In this document: positions 17,801 through 26,404 of the stretch, in pieces
How the letters are laid out: each line of letters starts with the position of its first letter
How positions within the stretch are numbered: the stretch's first letter is position 1
Source: Aphanothece sp. CMT-3BRIN-NPC111
GTDB taxonomy: Bacteria > Cyanobacteriota > Cyanobacteriia > Cyanobacteriales > JAHHGU01
Direction: 5' to 3'
Assembly: GCA_019359765.1 (NCBI GenBank)
Contig: JAHHGU010000004.1
Span: 100,106 to 164,105 of the forward strand
Length of the DNA: 64,000 nt
Translations under genes and position numbers: made by a program
Notes under the pieces: generated by a model
What the model was told of the DNA's origin: nothing
The model's input: the letters and a program-made list of their open reading frames with translations, nothing else
Database searches by the model: none

Positions 17801-18219
17801 TTAATCTAGTGGTAGTGAAGTCGAAGCTTTTATTTCATTGAGGACAATACTCGTCCGAATCCTATCGACACCTATAATGCGGGTAATTTTCTCGGAGAGA
17901 AATTTCTCCAAGTGTTGGTGGTTGGCGACAACAACTTTCAATAAGTAGTCAAATTCACCGCTGAGATGGTGGCACTCAAGCACTTCCGGCAGATTTTTAA
18001 CGCGATCGCAAAAGTGTACGACGCACTCAGGCTGATGATGGGCTAGAGTCACCTGAGCGAAACAAAGCAGGTCTAAACCCAAAGCCGAGCGATTGACTAA
18101 AGTAACGTAGCTTCCGATAACACCCTTTTTTTCCAGCTTTTTCAGTCTTTTTTGCAACCCAGGCGCTGAGAGATTAACCTGACGAGCCAATTGGGCGCTG
18201 GAAATACGGCTGTTCTCCT
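17801..18219 (-). CDS. Lrp/AsnC-family regulator, 3' exon (gene split by a group II intron)
   Basis: This exon encodes residues 24-161 (and the last two bases of codon 23) of an Lrp/AsnC regulator. It carries the recognition part of the helix-turn-helix (ENSRISSAQLARQVN, then LSAPGLQKRLKKLEKKGVI) and the RAM ligand-binding domain (HLSGEFDYLLKVVV and TSIVLNEIKAST). Joining it to 20733-20799 gives an uninterrupted 486-bp frame in which codon 23 (C|AG, Gln) spans the splice site. Without splicing, only a TTG start at 18190 could give a headless protein. By location it probably controls the divergent hpd/hgd and fahA units, with tyrosine or a derivative as effector (inference). Confidence 0.88.
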
Positions 18220-18225
18220 GTTAAA

Positions 18226-20103
18226 CTAAGCCACCCCGTCACCGAGGCGACTCGTCTTCAGAACCGTGCTTGAGACTTTCACCTCACACGGCTCCTCAGT
18301 AATAAGGTCATTGTCATTGATACCTCTTTTACCCGATTTGGCGGGCTTAGGCTTGGCGCTATTACAACCAGATTTGTTGCCGAGACTTCCATCGTTGGCA
18401 GTCTTTTTGTCGTGGCAATGTCGGTGAAGTAGTTGTATGTTTTTGTAGTCATTCTTTCCGCCTTTTGACTTAGGAATGATATGGTCAATTTCCATCACCG
18501 ATTCGTTGGAAAAATGCAATTCGCAGTGGGCGCATTTACCTTTCTGCCGCTTCAGCAGTGTTGCCACTGTAGATGGGATTTCAGGGTTATGACCCATTCT
18601 TGAACTCCAGTAAACTAGGTTGCCATCATATGGACTGGCATCGCCTTTGACTTTCACATAATCCACTTTTGCTATGGAGCTATGTTTTTGTAACCGCAGA
18701 GGATTTTCACCTTTCTGCCTGGTTGCGAATACCCAGTTGTCACCACCTATGGTTTGCCAGTATTTGTCAGCTACCCATTTCCACGATTTATTCGGGTGGC
18801 GGTGTTTTGCCCAGCTTTTTAGCTTCCGATACACTTTTCTGCCTAGCGTCGAGTATGTCTCTTTGCATTCTCGCGTACTGTAATAGTTAGCCCACCCTCT
18901 GATAACTGGGTTTAACTGGGCTATCAGCGTAGCTTGAGGGGCTGCTTTATGCTGGTCTATTACTTCAGCAATGCGGTCATAGTGTACTTTTACTTTTTCT
19001 TTGCTGGGTTTGATGAGCGTCTTGAATCCAAGGGGTTCCCCATTGGTTTTGGAACCCGTGCTATATTTTCCTACAGGGTACTGCCTGACATTAAAGCCGA
19101 GGAAGTTAAACCCCGCGTCTTGTCCTTCGTGTTCGTTTAATGTGTGGACAAGACGCGTTTTACTTGGTTTCAGTTCTAAACCCATGCTATTTAACCACTC
19201 TGAGATAATCTCTTTACATCTTTGGACAACGGTTAAGTCTTCGTGCAGTATCACGAAGTCATCGGCGTAACGGATTAGGCTTAAGGCTCTGCGTTTCGTG
19301 GTTTTACTTTCCCCTTTTTTGTATCTTGAGGGTAGTATTTCCGCAAATTGCTTAATCCGTTCTTCCATCCCGTGTAGGGCGATGTTCGCTAGTAGAGGAG
19401 AAATGACCCCTCCCTGTGGCGTACCCTCAGATGTAGGGAACAGTGTTTTACCATCCATCACCCCCGACTTGAGCCACGATTTAATCTGGCGTTTGAGTGT
19501 CGGGAATGTATTTAATTTTTTGAGAAGTTCCCCGTGGTTGATGCGGTCGAAACATTTGGCTATGTCGGCATCCAGCACATATTTGGCTTTCTGCTTAATT
19601 GCATCGAATATTGCCTGTACCGCATCATGGCATGAGCGTCCTGGTCGGAAGCCATAAGAGTTGGGTTCAAATCGAGCTTCCCACTCCGGTTCAAGCGCAA
19701 GTTTTACTAATGCCTGAGTAGCTCTGTCGTACATCGTGGGAATACCAAGAGGACGTTTTTCGTCTGTCCCTGGTTTGTCTATCCATACCCAACGTGTGGG
19801 CTTGGACTTCCCCTTTAGCTCAAGCGTTTTCACCAGTTTCAACCTTTGGACGGGCGTGAGTGATTTAACTCCGTCTACTCCGGCTGTTTTCTTTCCCTGG
19901 TTATCCTGTGTCACGCGACGTACCGCCAGCATCCTTGCCGACCAAGACCTCATCAAAGTCTTTTGGAGTCTGCGAACTGCCTTTTTTTCACCACGACTAG
20001 AGGCTCTGTAGATTCTCTTTTGCAACTTGTAAACCCTACGTTCCAGCTTTCGCCAGTCAGTTTGGCTCCATTCCACCGTCTGATTGTTCAGCGTATTAGA
20101 CAT
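18226..20103 (-). CDS. ltrA: Group II intron-encoded reverse transcriptase/maturase with HNH endonuclease
   Basis: A 625-residue multifunctional intron protein. It has an N-terminal RVT_N region (VEWSQTDWRKLERRVYKLQKRIYRA), an RT palm with VDGVKS, GTPQGGVISPLLANI and the catalytic IRYADDF, a maturase X domain (VIRGWANYYS region), and a C-terminal HNH domain (CAHCELHF, MEIDHIIPKSKGG, LLHRHCHDKKT). All catalytic motifs look intact. The ATG at 20103 (MSNTLNNQTVEW) is the usual family start; the frame is open to 20139. The last 23 codons run through intron domains V and VI, and the TAG stop lies only six bases before the 3' splice site. Confidence 0.93.
   Translation of the reverse strand: MSNTLNNQTVEWSQTDWRKLERRVYKLQKRIYRASSRGEKKAVRRLQKTLMRSWSARMLAVRRVTQDNQGKKTAGVDGVKSLTPVQRLKLVKTLELKGKSKPTRWVWIDKPGTDEKRPLGIPTMYDRATQALVKLALEPEWEARFEPNSYGFRPGRSCHDAVQAIFDAIKQKAKYVLDADIAKCFDRINHGELLKKLNTFPTLKRQIKSWLKSGVMDGKTLFPTSEGTPQGGVISPLLANIALHGMEERIKQFAEILPSRYKKGESKTTKRRALSLIRYADDFVILHEDLTVVQRCKEIISEWLNSMGLELKPSKTRLVHTLNEHEGQDAGFNFLGFNVRQYPVGKYSTGSKTNGEPLGFKTLIKPSKEKVKVHYDRIAEVIDQHKAAPQATLIAQLNPVIRGWANYYSTRECKETYSTLGRKVYRKLKSWAKHRHPNKSWKWVADKYWQTIGGDNWVFATRQKGENPLRLQKHSSIAKVDYVKVKGDASPYDGNLVYWSSRMGHNPEIPSTVATLLKRQKGKCAHCELHFSNESVMEIDHIIPKSKGGKNDYKNIQLLHRHCHDKKTANDGSLGNKSGCNSAKPKPAKSGKRGINDNDLITEEPCEVKVSSTVLKTSRLGDGVA
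18261..18294 (-). ncRNA. Group II intron domain V
   Basis: A 34-nt hairpin starting GAGCCGTGTGAGG and ending AAGCACGGTTC, with the AGC catalytic triad at positions 2-4 and the GAAA-type loop region in GGTGAAAGTC. Size and layout are diagnostic of domain V. It is also translated as part of the intron protein's C-terminus. Confidence 0.9.
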
Positions 20104-20732
20104 ATGTATTGCTACTTGAAACTCCACATTCCTTATCACCGTGAGTCTGTCAGCCTATCCTTGCCATTACAACAAGGCGTTTGCTTCTGACTCAATCCCA
20201 CCGCTCCGCAGCATCCGGTTAGCACCTACTCCTGGTATTCGACCTCCAGGAGAGCATACGGAGGGTTACTTCGTTCCGAGCGACCATACTATGAGTCTTT
20301 AGAGTTCCACTATTCACCGGGTTTATTTGGAGATGCTGTTGGTCATTACTACACTGCCAACCATTATCCTTTGCCTTTTTTTTTTGGCTCCAGCTAATCA
20401 GTCCTTTTCGCTGGGTTCGCATTACGGTGATTCAAACGTGGATTCAAGCCGAAGCTTTACTCATGAACTCTGTGCTTGCCCTGCACTATCCTGGACTGGA
20501 AGTGTGGAAGGGCTTTCACCCCCGCTTTACGGATTGATGGCTAGTCGCTACCGTAGGGGACGCAGTTAGATACCGCGCTCTGTGTGCTTTCACTTGGCAT
20601 CTACAAGGAAGGGATTTGCACCCTCATGGTCACTCAGTTGTCAAGGTTCAGTTTCGGGATCTCTCCCTATTTTACCTTGCGGCTAATCCCTCAAACCCTT
20701 GCTGGGCTTGATTTCTAGCCAACAAATCGCAC

Positions 20733-20799
20733 GTAATAAGCACAAAAGCTGTCGGTCTATGTCATCCAACTGGGGGAGTTGCTCTGAGTTCCTGAGCAT
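20733..20799 (-). CDS. Lrp/AsnC-family regulator, 5' exon
   Basis: It encodes the first 22 residues plus one base: MLRNSEQLPQ then LDDIDRQLLCLL, the invariant beginning of Lrp/AsnC helix-turn-helix domains. The ATG at 20799 is the start in frame with the downstream exon. The exon ends at TTATTAC, immediately followed on the minus strand by the intron start GTGCG. It is too short to appear as an ORF by itself. Confidence 0.88.
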
Positions 20800-21067
20800 T
20801 GGCTTCACCTTGGCTGTGTTGTTCTTACCCAACCTGTCTCTCCAAAGGCACTCTTGCAGGGTATTCCTATGGATAGATTAGTTAATTATAAATTCTAAAT
20901 CACGTTTATTTGTTAACTATCTAAACTAACAACTAGCTAAAAAGAAGTTTTATAATATTAGTAGAGAGTTTTAGTTAACTTTAGAAACTAAATTCTGCCA
21001 GAATCGACAGATTCAGCTCCTCAAAGCTTGCAATAGATGTGAGGGTTCAGCCAGCTTGGGCATGGAA
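20800..21067. promoter_or_regulatory. Divergent promoter region between the Lrp regulator and hpd
   Basis: An AT-rich intergenic stretch (20880-21000) between the minus-strand regulator and plus-strand hpd. Lrp/AsnC proteins commonly bind such divergent regions. I could not define an operator. A MITE (21068-21193) lies between this region and hpd. Confidence 0.4.
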
Positions 21068-21193
21068 TAGACTTCTTGCAAAAGTCAAAATCTCATCTCC
21101 CTCAGTCCCCCCTTCTTAAGGCGGGAAGCATAAATTCGGCTTTCTTCCCTTATTAAGCGGAGGGGTAATATAGGTACTTTTGCAAGAGGTCTA
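21068..21193. mobile_element. MITE copy with TAGACTTCTTGCAAAA ends
   Basis: Ends TAGACTTCTTGCAAAAG and CTTTTGCAAGAGGTCTA flank about 90 bases containing CCCCCCTTC and AAGCGGAGGGG segments. The outermost TA on both sides fits a TA target duplication. It lies 73 bases upstream of the hpd start. Confidence 0.75.
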
Positions 21194-21266
21194 ATGAGGG
21201 ATCTCGAACTGTGTGCGTATTAAGCTTTCCTAATAGCCCTCTGGAGAAAATCCAGGATGAATTCAA

Positions 21267-22361
21267 ATGAGCGATTTTTGCCCTATTAAAGGATTCGATC
21301 ACTTGGAGTTTTATGTCGGAAACGCCAAGCAAGCAGCACTTTTTTACTCGAAGTGTTTCGGATTTACTAACACGGCTTATCGAGGGCTGGAAACTGGCAG
21401 CCGCGAAACAGCATCCTATGTGATGGAGCAAGGAGATATCCGTTTTGTTCTCAGCACAGGATTGAGTCCAAACCATTCCATTTCCAAAAGTGTACTTCAG
21501 CACGGTGATGGAGTAGCAATTATTGCCCTGGAAGTACCAGATGCGATCGCCGCCTATAAAGAGTCAACCAAACGAGGTGCGATTGGAGCCATTGCTCCAA
21601 CTGAAGAGGAAGACGAATATGGGGTATTGCGCTACTCTGCTATTCACGGCTACGGTGACACTTTAATTAAGTTTATTGAGCGGAGCGATTACTCTGGTGT
21701 ATTTGCTCCCGGTTTCGAGCCTAGATATCAGACTCGCCCCAACTGCAAGGGCATGGGACTGAAGGCTATAGACCATGTGGTGGGAAACGTGGAACTGGGT
21801 GCGATGAACCAATGGGTGCATTTTTTTGCAGAGACGATGGGCTTTGACTTATTGGTGCATTTTGACGCTGAAGCGATTTCCACAGAGTACTCGGCTTTAA
21901 TGTCCAAGGTGATGCAGGACAGCACAGGCAGTGTTAAATTTCCGATCAACGAGCCAGCCCCAGGTAAACGCAAGTCTCAGATTGAAGAGTACTTGAAATA
22001 TAACTATGGCCCTGGAGTACAACACATTGCCTGTGCAACCGACAACATTATTGAAACGGTCAGCAAGCTTAGGGCAGCAGGAGTAGAGTTTCTGCGGATA
22101 CCGCAATCCTATTACGAAAACTTAGAGGAGTGGGTGGGGAAAATCGATCAACCGATTGACAAGCTGGCAGAGCTGGGAATCTTAGTTGATCGGGATGAAG
22201 AGGGGTACTTGCTACAAATCTTTACCCAGCCTGTAGAGGATCGACCGACGCTTTTCTTCGAGGTGATTGAGCGGCATGGGGCGCAGGGCTTTGGTGAGGG
22301 TAACTTCAAATCATTGTTTGTAGCTATTGAGCGAGAACAAGCAGTGCGAGGAAATCTCTAG
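21267..22361 (+). CDS. hpd: 4-Hydroxyphenylpyruvate dioxygenase
   Basis: A 364-residue enzyme that converts 4-hydroxyphenylpyruvate to homogentisate using O2 and Fe(II). Homogentisate feeds both tocopherol/plastoquinone-type synthesis and tyrosine breakdown. The two-domain vicinal-oxygen-chelate fold is evident. The 2-His-1-carboxylate iron ligands are H170 (AIDHVVGNV), H253 (GVQHIACAT) and E332 (FFEVIERHGAQGFGEGNF). Length is normal and the enzyme looks intact. It is first in the plus-strand cluster, with homogentisate dioxygenase 57 bases downstream, which argues for a catabolic role. Confidence 0.95.
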   Translation: MSDFCPIKGFDHLEFYVGNAKQAALFYSKCFGFTNTAYRGLETGSRETASYVMEQGDIRFVLSTGLSPNHSISKSVLQHGDGVAIIALEVPDAIAAYKESTKRGAIGAIAPTEEEDEYGVLRYSAIHGYGDTLIKFIERSDYSGVFAPGFEPRYQTRPNCKGMGLKAIDHVVGNVELGAMNQWVHFFAETMGFDLLVHFDAEAISTEYSALMSKVMQDSTGSVKFPINEPAPGKRKSQIEEYLKYNYGPGVQHIACATDNIIETVSKLRAAGVEFLRIPQSYYENLEEWVGKIDQPIDKLAELGILVDRDEEGYLLQIFTQPVEDRPTLFFEVIERHGAQGFGEGNFKSLFVAIEREQAVRGNL

Positions 22362-22418
22362 AGCGATGGCGCTCCGCGCCGTCCGGAGGACGACCGCTAT
22401 CTTAGGCGATGTGAAACC

Positions 22419-23576
22419 ATGACTTACTACTATAAGTTGGGCAACATTCCACACAAGCGACACACCCAGTTTCGCCAACCCAACGGGGCGTTGTATCACG
22501 AAGAATTGATGGGGGTTCACGGCTTCTCAGGCGTTCAATCCCTGCTCTATCACCTGCGTCCCCCTACTCAGATCCAGAAAATTGTGCTGGAGAGAAAAGA
22601 GGATATCTCCTATGAGGAAGAAGGGGCTTTACGTCATCGCCATTTGCGGGCGGCAAAATTGGCTGCGGGGGGTGATGCTGTCCAATCTCGTGTTCCCCTA
22701 ATGGCAAATGCTGATGTCTGTTTATCAGTAGCTCAACCCACGCTACCTATGCAGTATTGGTATCGTTTTGCCCAAGGGGATGAGGTGATTTTCATCCACG
22801 ACGGGAGTGGTGTATTAGAGAGCCAGTATGGCACACTCCGCTATCGGCCGGGCGATTATTTGGTAATTCCCACTGGGGTAGTGTGGCGTATCCTCCCCGA
22901 TGCCGGAATCGAGCAGCGGATGCTTGTTGTTGAGGCATACGGGCACATAGAGCCACCGGAACGATACATCAATCGTTATGGTCAATTCTTGGAAAACTCC
23001 CCATACAGCGAACGGGATATCCGCCCGCCTGAAGAGTTAATTACCCATGACGAGGAGGGAGAGTTTGAGATTCGAGTCAAAGCCCAAAACCAAATTACCA
23101 GCTATTTCTATCAGCATCATCCACTAGACGTTGTTGGGTGGGATGGACATCTGTGGCCTTTTGCATTCAATATCGAGGACTTTGAGCCAATCACAGGTCG
23201 AGTCCACCAACCGCCGACCGTACATCAAACTTTTAAGGGGCCTGGATTTGTTTTGTGTTCCTTCGTGCCGCGACTCTTCGATTATCATCCCTTAGCGATT
23301 CCAGCCCCATATAACCATTCCAACGTCGATTCGGATGAGGTTATTTACTACGCTCAGGGAAACTTTATGTCCCGCAAAGGTATTGAGCGAGGGTCGATTA
23401 CCCTACATCCGGGCGGTATCCCTCACGGCCCACACCCAGGGATGTACGAGGGTTCTATTGGGAAGCAGCGAACCGATGAACTCGCGGTAATGATTGATGT
23501 CTTTCGTCCGCTGAGGCTGACGCAGAACGCTGTGCTATTGGAGGACAAAGATTATCCATACAGTTGGAGCGCTTAG
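22419..23576 (+). CDS. hmgA: Homogentisate 1,2-dioxygenase (HmgA family)
   Basis: A 385-residue ring-cleaving dioxygenase that makes maleylacetoacetate. Cupin-type iron ligands are visible: H300 and E307 in PYNHSNVDSDEVIYY and H336 in HPGGIPHGPHPG. An N-terminal cupin half carries GDEVIFIHDGSG. It is shorter than the roughly 430-residue proteobacterial and animal enzymes and belongs to the compact bacterial branch. It follows hpd closely and probably shares its transcript. No separate GST-type maleylacetoacetate isomerase gene was found next to it. Confidence 0.9.
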   Translation: MTYYYKLGNIPHKRHTQFRQPNGALYHEELMGVHGFSGVQSLLYHLRPPTQIQKIVLERKEDISYEEEGALRHRHLRAAKLAAGGDAVQSRVPLMANADVCLSVAQPTLPMQYWYRFAQGDEVIFIHDGSGVLESQYGTLRYRPGDYLVIPTGVVWRILPDAGIEQRMLVVEAYGHIEPPERYINRYGQFLENSPYSERDIRPPEELITHDEEGEFEIRVKAQNQITSYFYQHHPLDVVGWDGHLWPFAFNIEDFEPITGRVHQPPTVHQTFKGPGFVLCSFVPRLFDYHPLAIPAPYNHSNVDSDEVIYYAQGNFMSRKGIERGSITLHPGGIPHGPHPGMYEGSIGKQRTDELAVMIDVFRPLRLTQNAVLLEDKDYPYSWSA

Positions 23577-23758
23577 AACCTCTTATTTAATGAACCGCAA
23601 AGACGCAAAGGACGCAAAGAAAGAAGAAAGAAGGAAGAAGGAAAAAGAATATACATGGTTTGGTAACAGTGAAAGGAGTAATTTTCAAGTCAACAAGTAG
23701 GGGCATATACATAGGAAAAGCCCCTACAGAATTTAAACCTAATTTTGAGAGGAATCCA

Positions 23759-24685
23759 ATGATGACTCAAGTTATAGTAGTTTCTCCAGGTAATTCAACT
23801 ATTTCCGCACGAATTGAGAAACGCTTGCGCCAAGGTGAACTGGCTCAAAAGCAAGTAGATGAGTTTCAAGAGTTTCTCGCAGAGGTCGATCGGGAATTCT
23901 TTCAACACCGAATTCTTACCGAAAATGCCTATACTTTTTGGTTTGGTAACGGCATGGCTACGGATGAAGAGCTACGGCACTTCCTCCGACAATTTTCGGT
24001 CTTTTCCAACCAATTTTTAGTAGCGGCTCTATTGAAAGAAATTAACTCGCCTACCCTCCAACAGTCGCGGGCTAGCCGAGAAATTTTGTTGAATGAGTTG
24101 GGTGTAATCTACCGCAAGCCGGGACAATCTATCGGTAGCCACGTTGCCCAGACGGAGGAGGAAAAAGAACGGCAAGGAGACCCGGAATTAGTCAGCACAG
24201 AGGGTACGGTAGACGGTGGTATCTGCCATTTCCGGGCGGCTCATTTTGAATGGCTGATTGGCGTAGCTGAAGGGCTAGGTTTGAGCTATGCAGATATTGG
24301 TAAGCGCAAGCACGGACGAGCCACAACTTTACACTTCTGCGACGAGTTAATTCGTCTCTATGGCAGCGACGATCCACACATTGCTGAGGGCGCTAGCTTT
24401 GCGGTTGAGAACTGGGCGGCGGCGGGCTTTTGGCAAGAGCTGGAGGATGGTTTAATCCAAATTAAGCAGAGGCGGCACCCGCACTTGCGTCTAGCATTTT
24501 TTACCTGGCACAACCGCGTCGAGGCACAGCACGCTATACACACGCTAGAGGAACTGGAGGAGGTCTATTTCAAGCCAGACTTTGACCGGGCTAAGTTCAT
24601 GCAAGGGGGTCGGGAGATCCTGGAAGCGATCGCTGTTTTCTGGGACGGGCTTAATGATGATCGTCTCAACCATGTCTACATATAA
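23759..24685 (+). CDS. Haem-oxygenase-like diiron protein (HDO superfamily) of unknown substrate
   Basis: A 308-residue all-helical protein. Six well-spaced candidate iron ligands match the HDO pattern: E113 (LLNELG), H162 (AHFEWL), E217 (FAVENWA), H251, E255 and H258 (WHNRVEAQH). HDO enzymes such as UndA, SznF and CADD perform O2-dependent C-C cleavage, N-oxygenation or self-modification; CADD uses its own tyrosine to make p-aminobenzoate. Here it lies in the tyrosine cluster, 182 bases after homogentisate dioxygenase. The ATG at 23759 follows GAGAGG; the longer frame from 23660 encodes unlikely residues. The reaction is unknown. Confidence 0.78.
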   Translation: MMTQVIVVSPGNSTISARIEKRLRQGELAQKQVDEFQEFLAEVDREFFQHRILTENAYTFWFGNGMATDEELRHFLRQFSVFSNQFLVAALLKEINSPTLQQSRASREILLNELGVIYRKPGQSIGSHVAQTEEEKERQGDPELVSTEGTVDGGICHFRAAHFEWLIGVAEGLGLSYADIGKRKHGRATTLHFCDELIRLYGSDDPHIAEGASFAVENWAAAGFWQELEDGLIQIKQRRHPHLRLAFFTWHNRVEAQHAIHTLEELEEVYFKPDFDRAKFMQGGREILEAIAVFWDGLNDDRLNHVYI

Positions 24686-24818
24686 GGGTGGAGTGAGAGA
24701 TGAGGGGTGGAAAAATATCTAGAAAAACTACAGTTTGAGGTTTTAAGTATTTGTCATGGGCGATTTCTCGCCCATTTCAAAGCTTTCATCATATAACTTA
24801 TAACTGAGGCTATTTTAT

Positions 24819-26195
24819 ATGGCAATCAGTGTTTTTGACATCTTTAAAGTTGGCATAGGACCTTCTAGTTCTCATACTGTAGGTCCTATGCGTGCAGCAT
24901 TACAATTCGCTACATCTTTGCAAGATAAAAGCCTATTAGAGCAAACTTCTACAATTAAGGTAGAACTATTTGGTTCTCTTGGTGCAACCGGAAAAGGTCA
25001 CGGCAGCGATCGCGCAGTAATGTTAGGTTTGGAGGGAGAAAGACCAGAACTCATCACCCCAGCATATATTGATACAATAGTCAATAGAATAACTGCTCAA
25101 CATCAGTTGTTTTTATTAGGCAAAATAGCAATCAATTTTGTAGAAAAAGAGCATCTAATATATAGTTGGAATCCCCTTCCTTTTCATCCTAATGGAATGC
25201 GCTTCAGCGCCTATAACACTGTAAATCTAGAAATATTTAATCAAACTTATTATTCCGTAGGAGGAGGTTTTGTAGTTAATGAAGAAGATACTATAAATCC
25301 TTCAATCCAACAAGATGATACTTTTCTTCCCTATAGATTTAGAAGTGCTGCTCAGTTAATTGATTTTTGTGAAAAACAAGGTTTATCGATTAGCCAATTG
25401 ATGCTGGAAAATGAAAAGTATTGGCGTTCAGAAGCAGAAGTATGCCAAGGACTGTTGCACATTTGGGAGGTGATGCAAGAGTGCGTTCGGAACGGCTGTA
25501 AAAATGAAGGTATTTTACCAGGAGGTTTAAAGGTTAAGCGCCGCGCCCCAGAACTATACCGTCAGTTATCTACTCAATCTGAATCTAAACTTGAAGATCC
25601 CCTCAGTATTATCGATTGGGTTAATCTTTACGCCATTGCTGTCAATGAAGAAAATGCAGCAGGGGGAAGAGTTGTCACGGCACCAACGAACGGCGCGGCA
25701 GGTATTATTCCTGCGGTTTTGCACTACTATGATCGATTTTGTCCTGTTGCTAGGAGCGAACGCATAGTCAATTTCTTGCTAACCGCAGGCGCAATCGGAA
25801 TTTTATATAAAGAAAATGCTTCCATCTCTGGTGCTGATGTGGGTTGCCAAGGAGAAGTTGGGGTTGCTTCTTCAATGGCGGCGGGTGCTTTAACCGAGGT
25901 ACTGGGTGGAACTCCTTCCCAAGTAGAAAATGCCGCTGAAATCGCTATGGAACACCATTTAGGATTGACCTGCGATCCGGTGGGTGGACTTGTTCAAATT
26001 CCTTGCATTGAAAGAAATGCGATGGGGGCAGTCAAGGCAATTAATGCCTCTCGTATTGCCCTACGGGGAGATGGGAGGCATATTGTTTCCCTCGATAATG
26101 CGATCGCAACAATGCGGGCTACTGGAGCAGATATGCACAGTAAATATAAAGAAACCGCCCTTGGGGGACTAGCGGTTAATATTATCCAATGTTGA
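24819..26195 (+). CDS. sdaA: L-serine ammonia-lyase, iron-sulfur type, single chain
   Basis: A 458-residue enzyme that deaminates L-serine to pyruvate. The N-terminal beta domain has the signature [16 protein letters not shown]. The C-terminal alpha domain carries three conserved cysteines for the 4Fe-4S cluster ([19 protein letters not shown] and IPCIERNA). Single-chain SdaA length is normal. The start at 24819 is canonical ([12 protein letters not shown]). Base use is more AT-rich than the neighbouring dioxygenases, which hints at separate acquisition. It is collinear with the tyrosine cluster, but a direct role there is not evident. Confidence 0.94.
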   Translation: MAISVFDIFKVGIGPSSSHTVGPMRAALQFATSLQDKSLLEQTSTIKVELFGSLGATGKGHGSDRAVMLGLEGERPELITPAYIDTIVNRITAQHQLFLLGKIAINFVEKEHLIYSWNPLPFHPNGMRFSAYNTVNLEIFNQTYYSVGGGFVVNEEDTINPSIQQDDTFLPYRFRSAAQLIDFCEKQGLSISQLMLENEKYWRSEAEVCQGLLHIWEVMQECVRNGCKNEGILPGGLKVKRRAPELYRQLSTQSESKLEDPLSIIDWVNLYAIAVNEENAAGGRVVTAPTNGAAGIIPAVLHYYDRFCPVARSERIVNFLLTAGAIGILYKENASISGADVGCQGEVGVASSMAAGALTEVLGGTPSQVENAAEIAMEHHLGLTCDPVGGLVQIPCIERNAMGAVKAINASRIALRGDGRHIVSLDNAIATMRATGADMHSKYKETALGGLAVNIIQC

Positions 26196-26275
26196 TCCAA
26201 ACTCAATACCCCTCTCGCCAAAGTCCATATAATACTTTGCGCCCTTTGCGTTCTTTGCGTTAAAAAAATAGAATT

Positions 26276-26401
26276 CTAATTTTTGCAAGAAGTCTAATAG
26301 ATATCTGTCAAAAGCCAAAAAATCTACGTTTACATCTGCGTTCATCTGCGTTTATCTGTTTTCATCTGCGTACAAAAATTAGTATTCTGACAAGAAGTCT
26401 A
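26276..26401. mobile_element. MITE remnant(s) ending just before a start codon
   Basis: A solo end TTTTTGCAAGAAGTCTA (to 26296) is followed by a partial copy with tandem CATCTGCGTT units and TACAAAAATTAG, ending GACAAGAAGTCTA at 26401. Four bases later is the ATG of the acyl-CoA synthetase gene. The AAGAAG of the terminus is correctly spaced to act as Shine-Dalgarno sequence for that gene. Confidence 0.65.
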
Positions 26402-26404
26402 ATT

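Larger units (their letters stand above)
18220..20732 (-). mobile_element. Group II intron with reverse transcriptase/maturase ORF
   Basis: The 5' end is GTGCGATTTG (read on the minus strand from 20732) and the 3' end is TTAGTTTAAC (to 18220), matching group II GUGYG...AY boundaries. Length is 2513 bp. About 600 bases of structured RNA domains I-III precede the ORF, and domain V is at 18261-18294. The intron lies in sense orientation inside the Lrp/AsnC gene, and exon joining restores the reading frame exactly. This argues for an active or recently active retroelement that can splice. Confidence 0.92.

Noticed and set aside
20327..20569. 80-codon frame antisense to the intron
   Set aside because: It lies in the structured RNA domains of the group II intron and has no family match.
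20840..20870. GTGCC at the minus strand near 20852 as the intron 5' end
   Set aside because: Exon joining there gives no start codon and a stop just upstream. The GTGCG at 20732 restores a perfect Lrp N-terminus.
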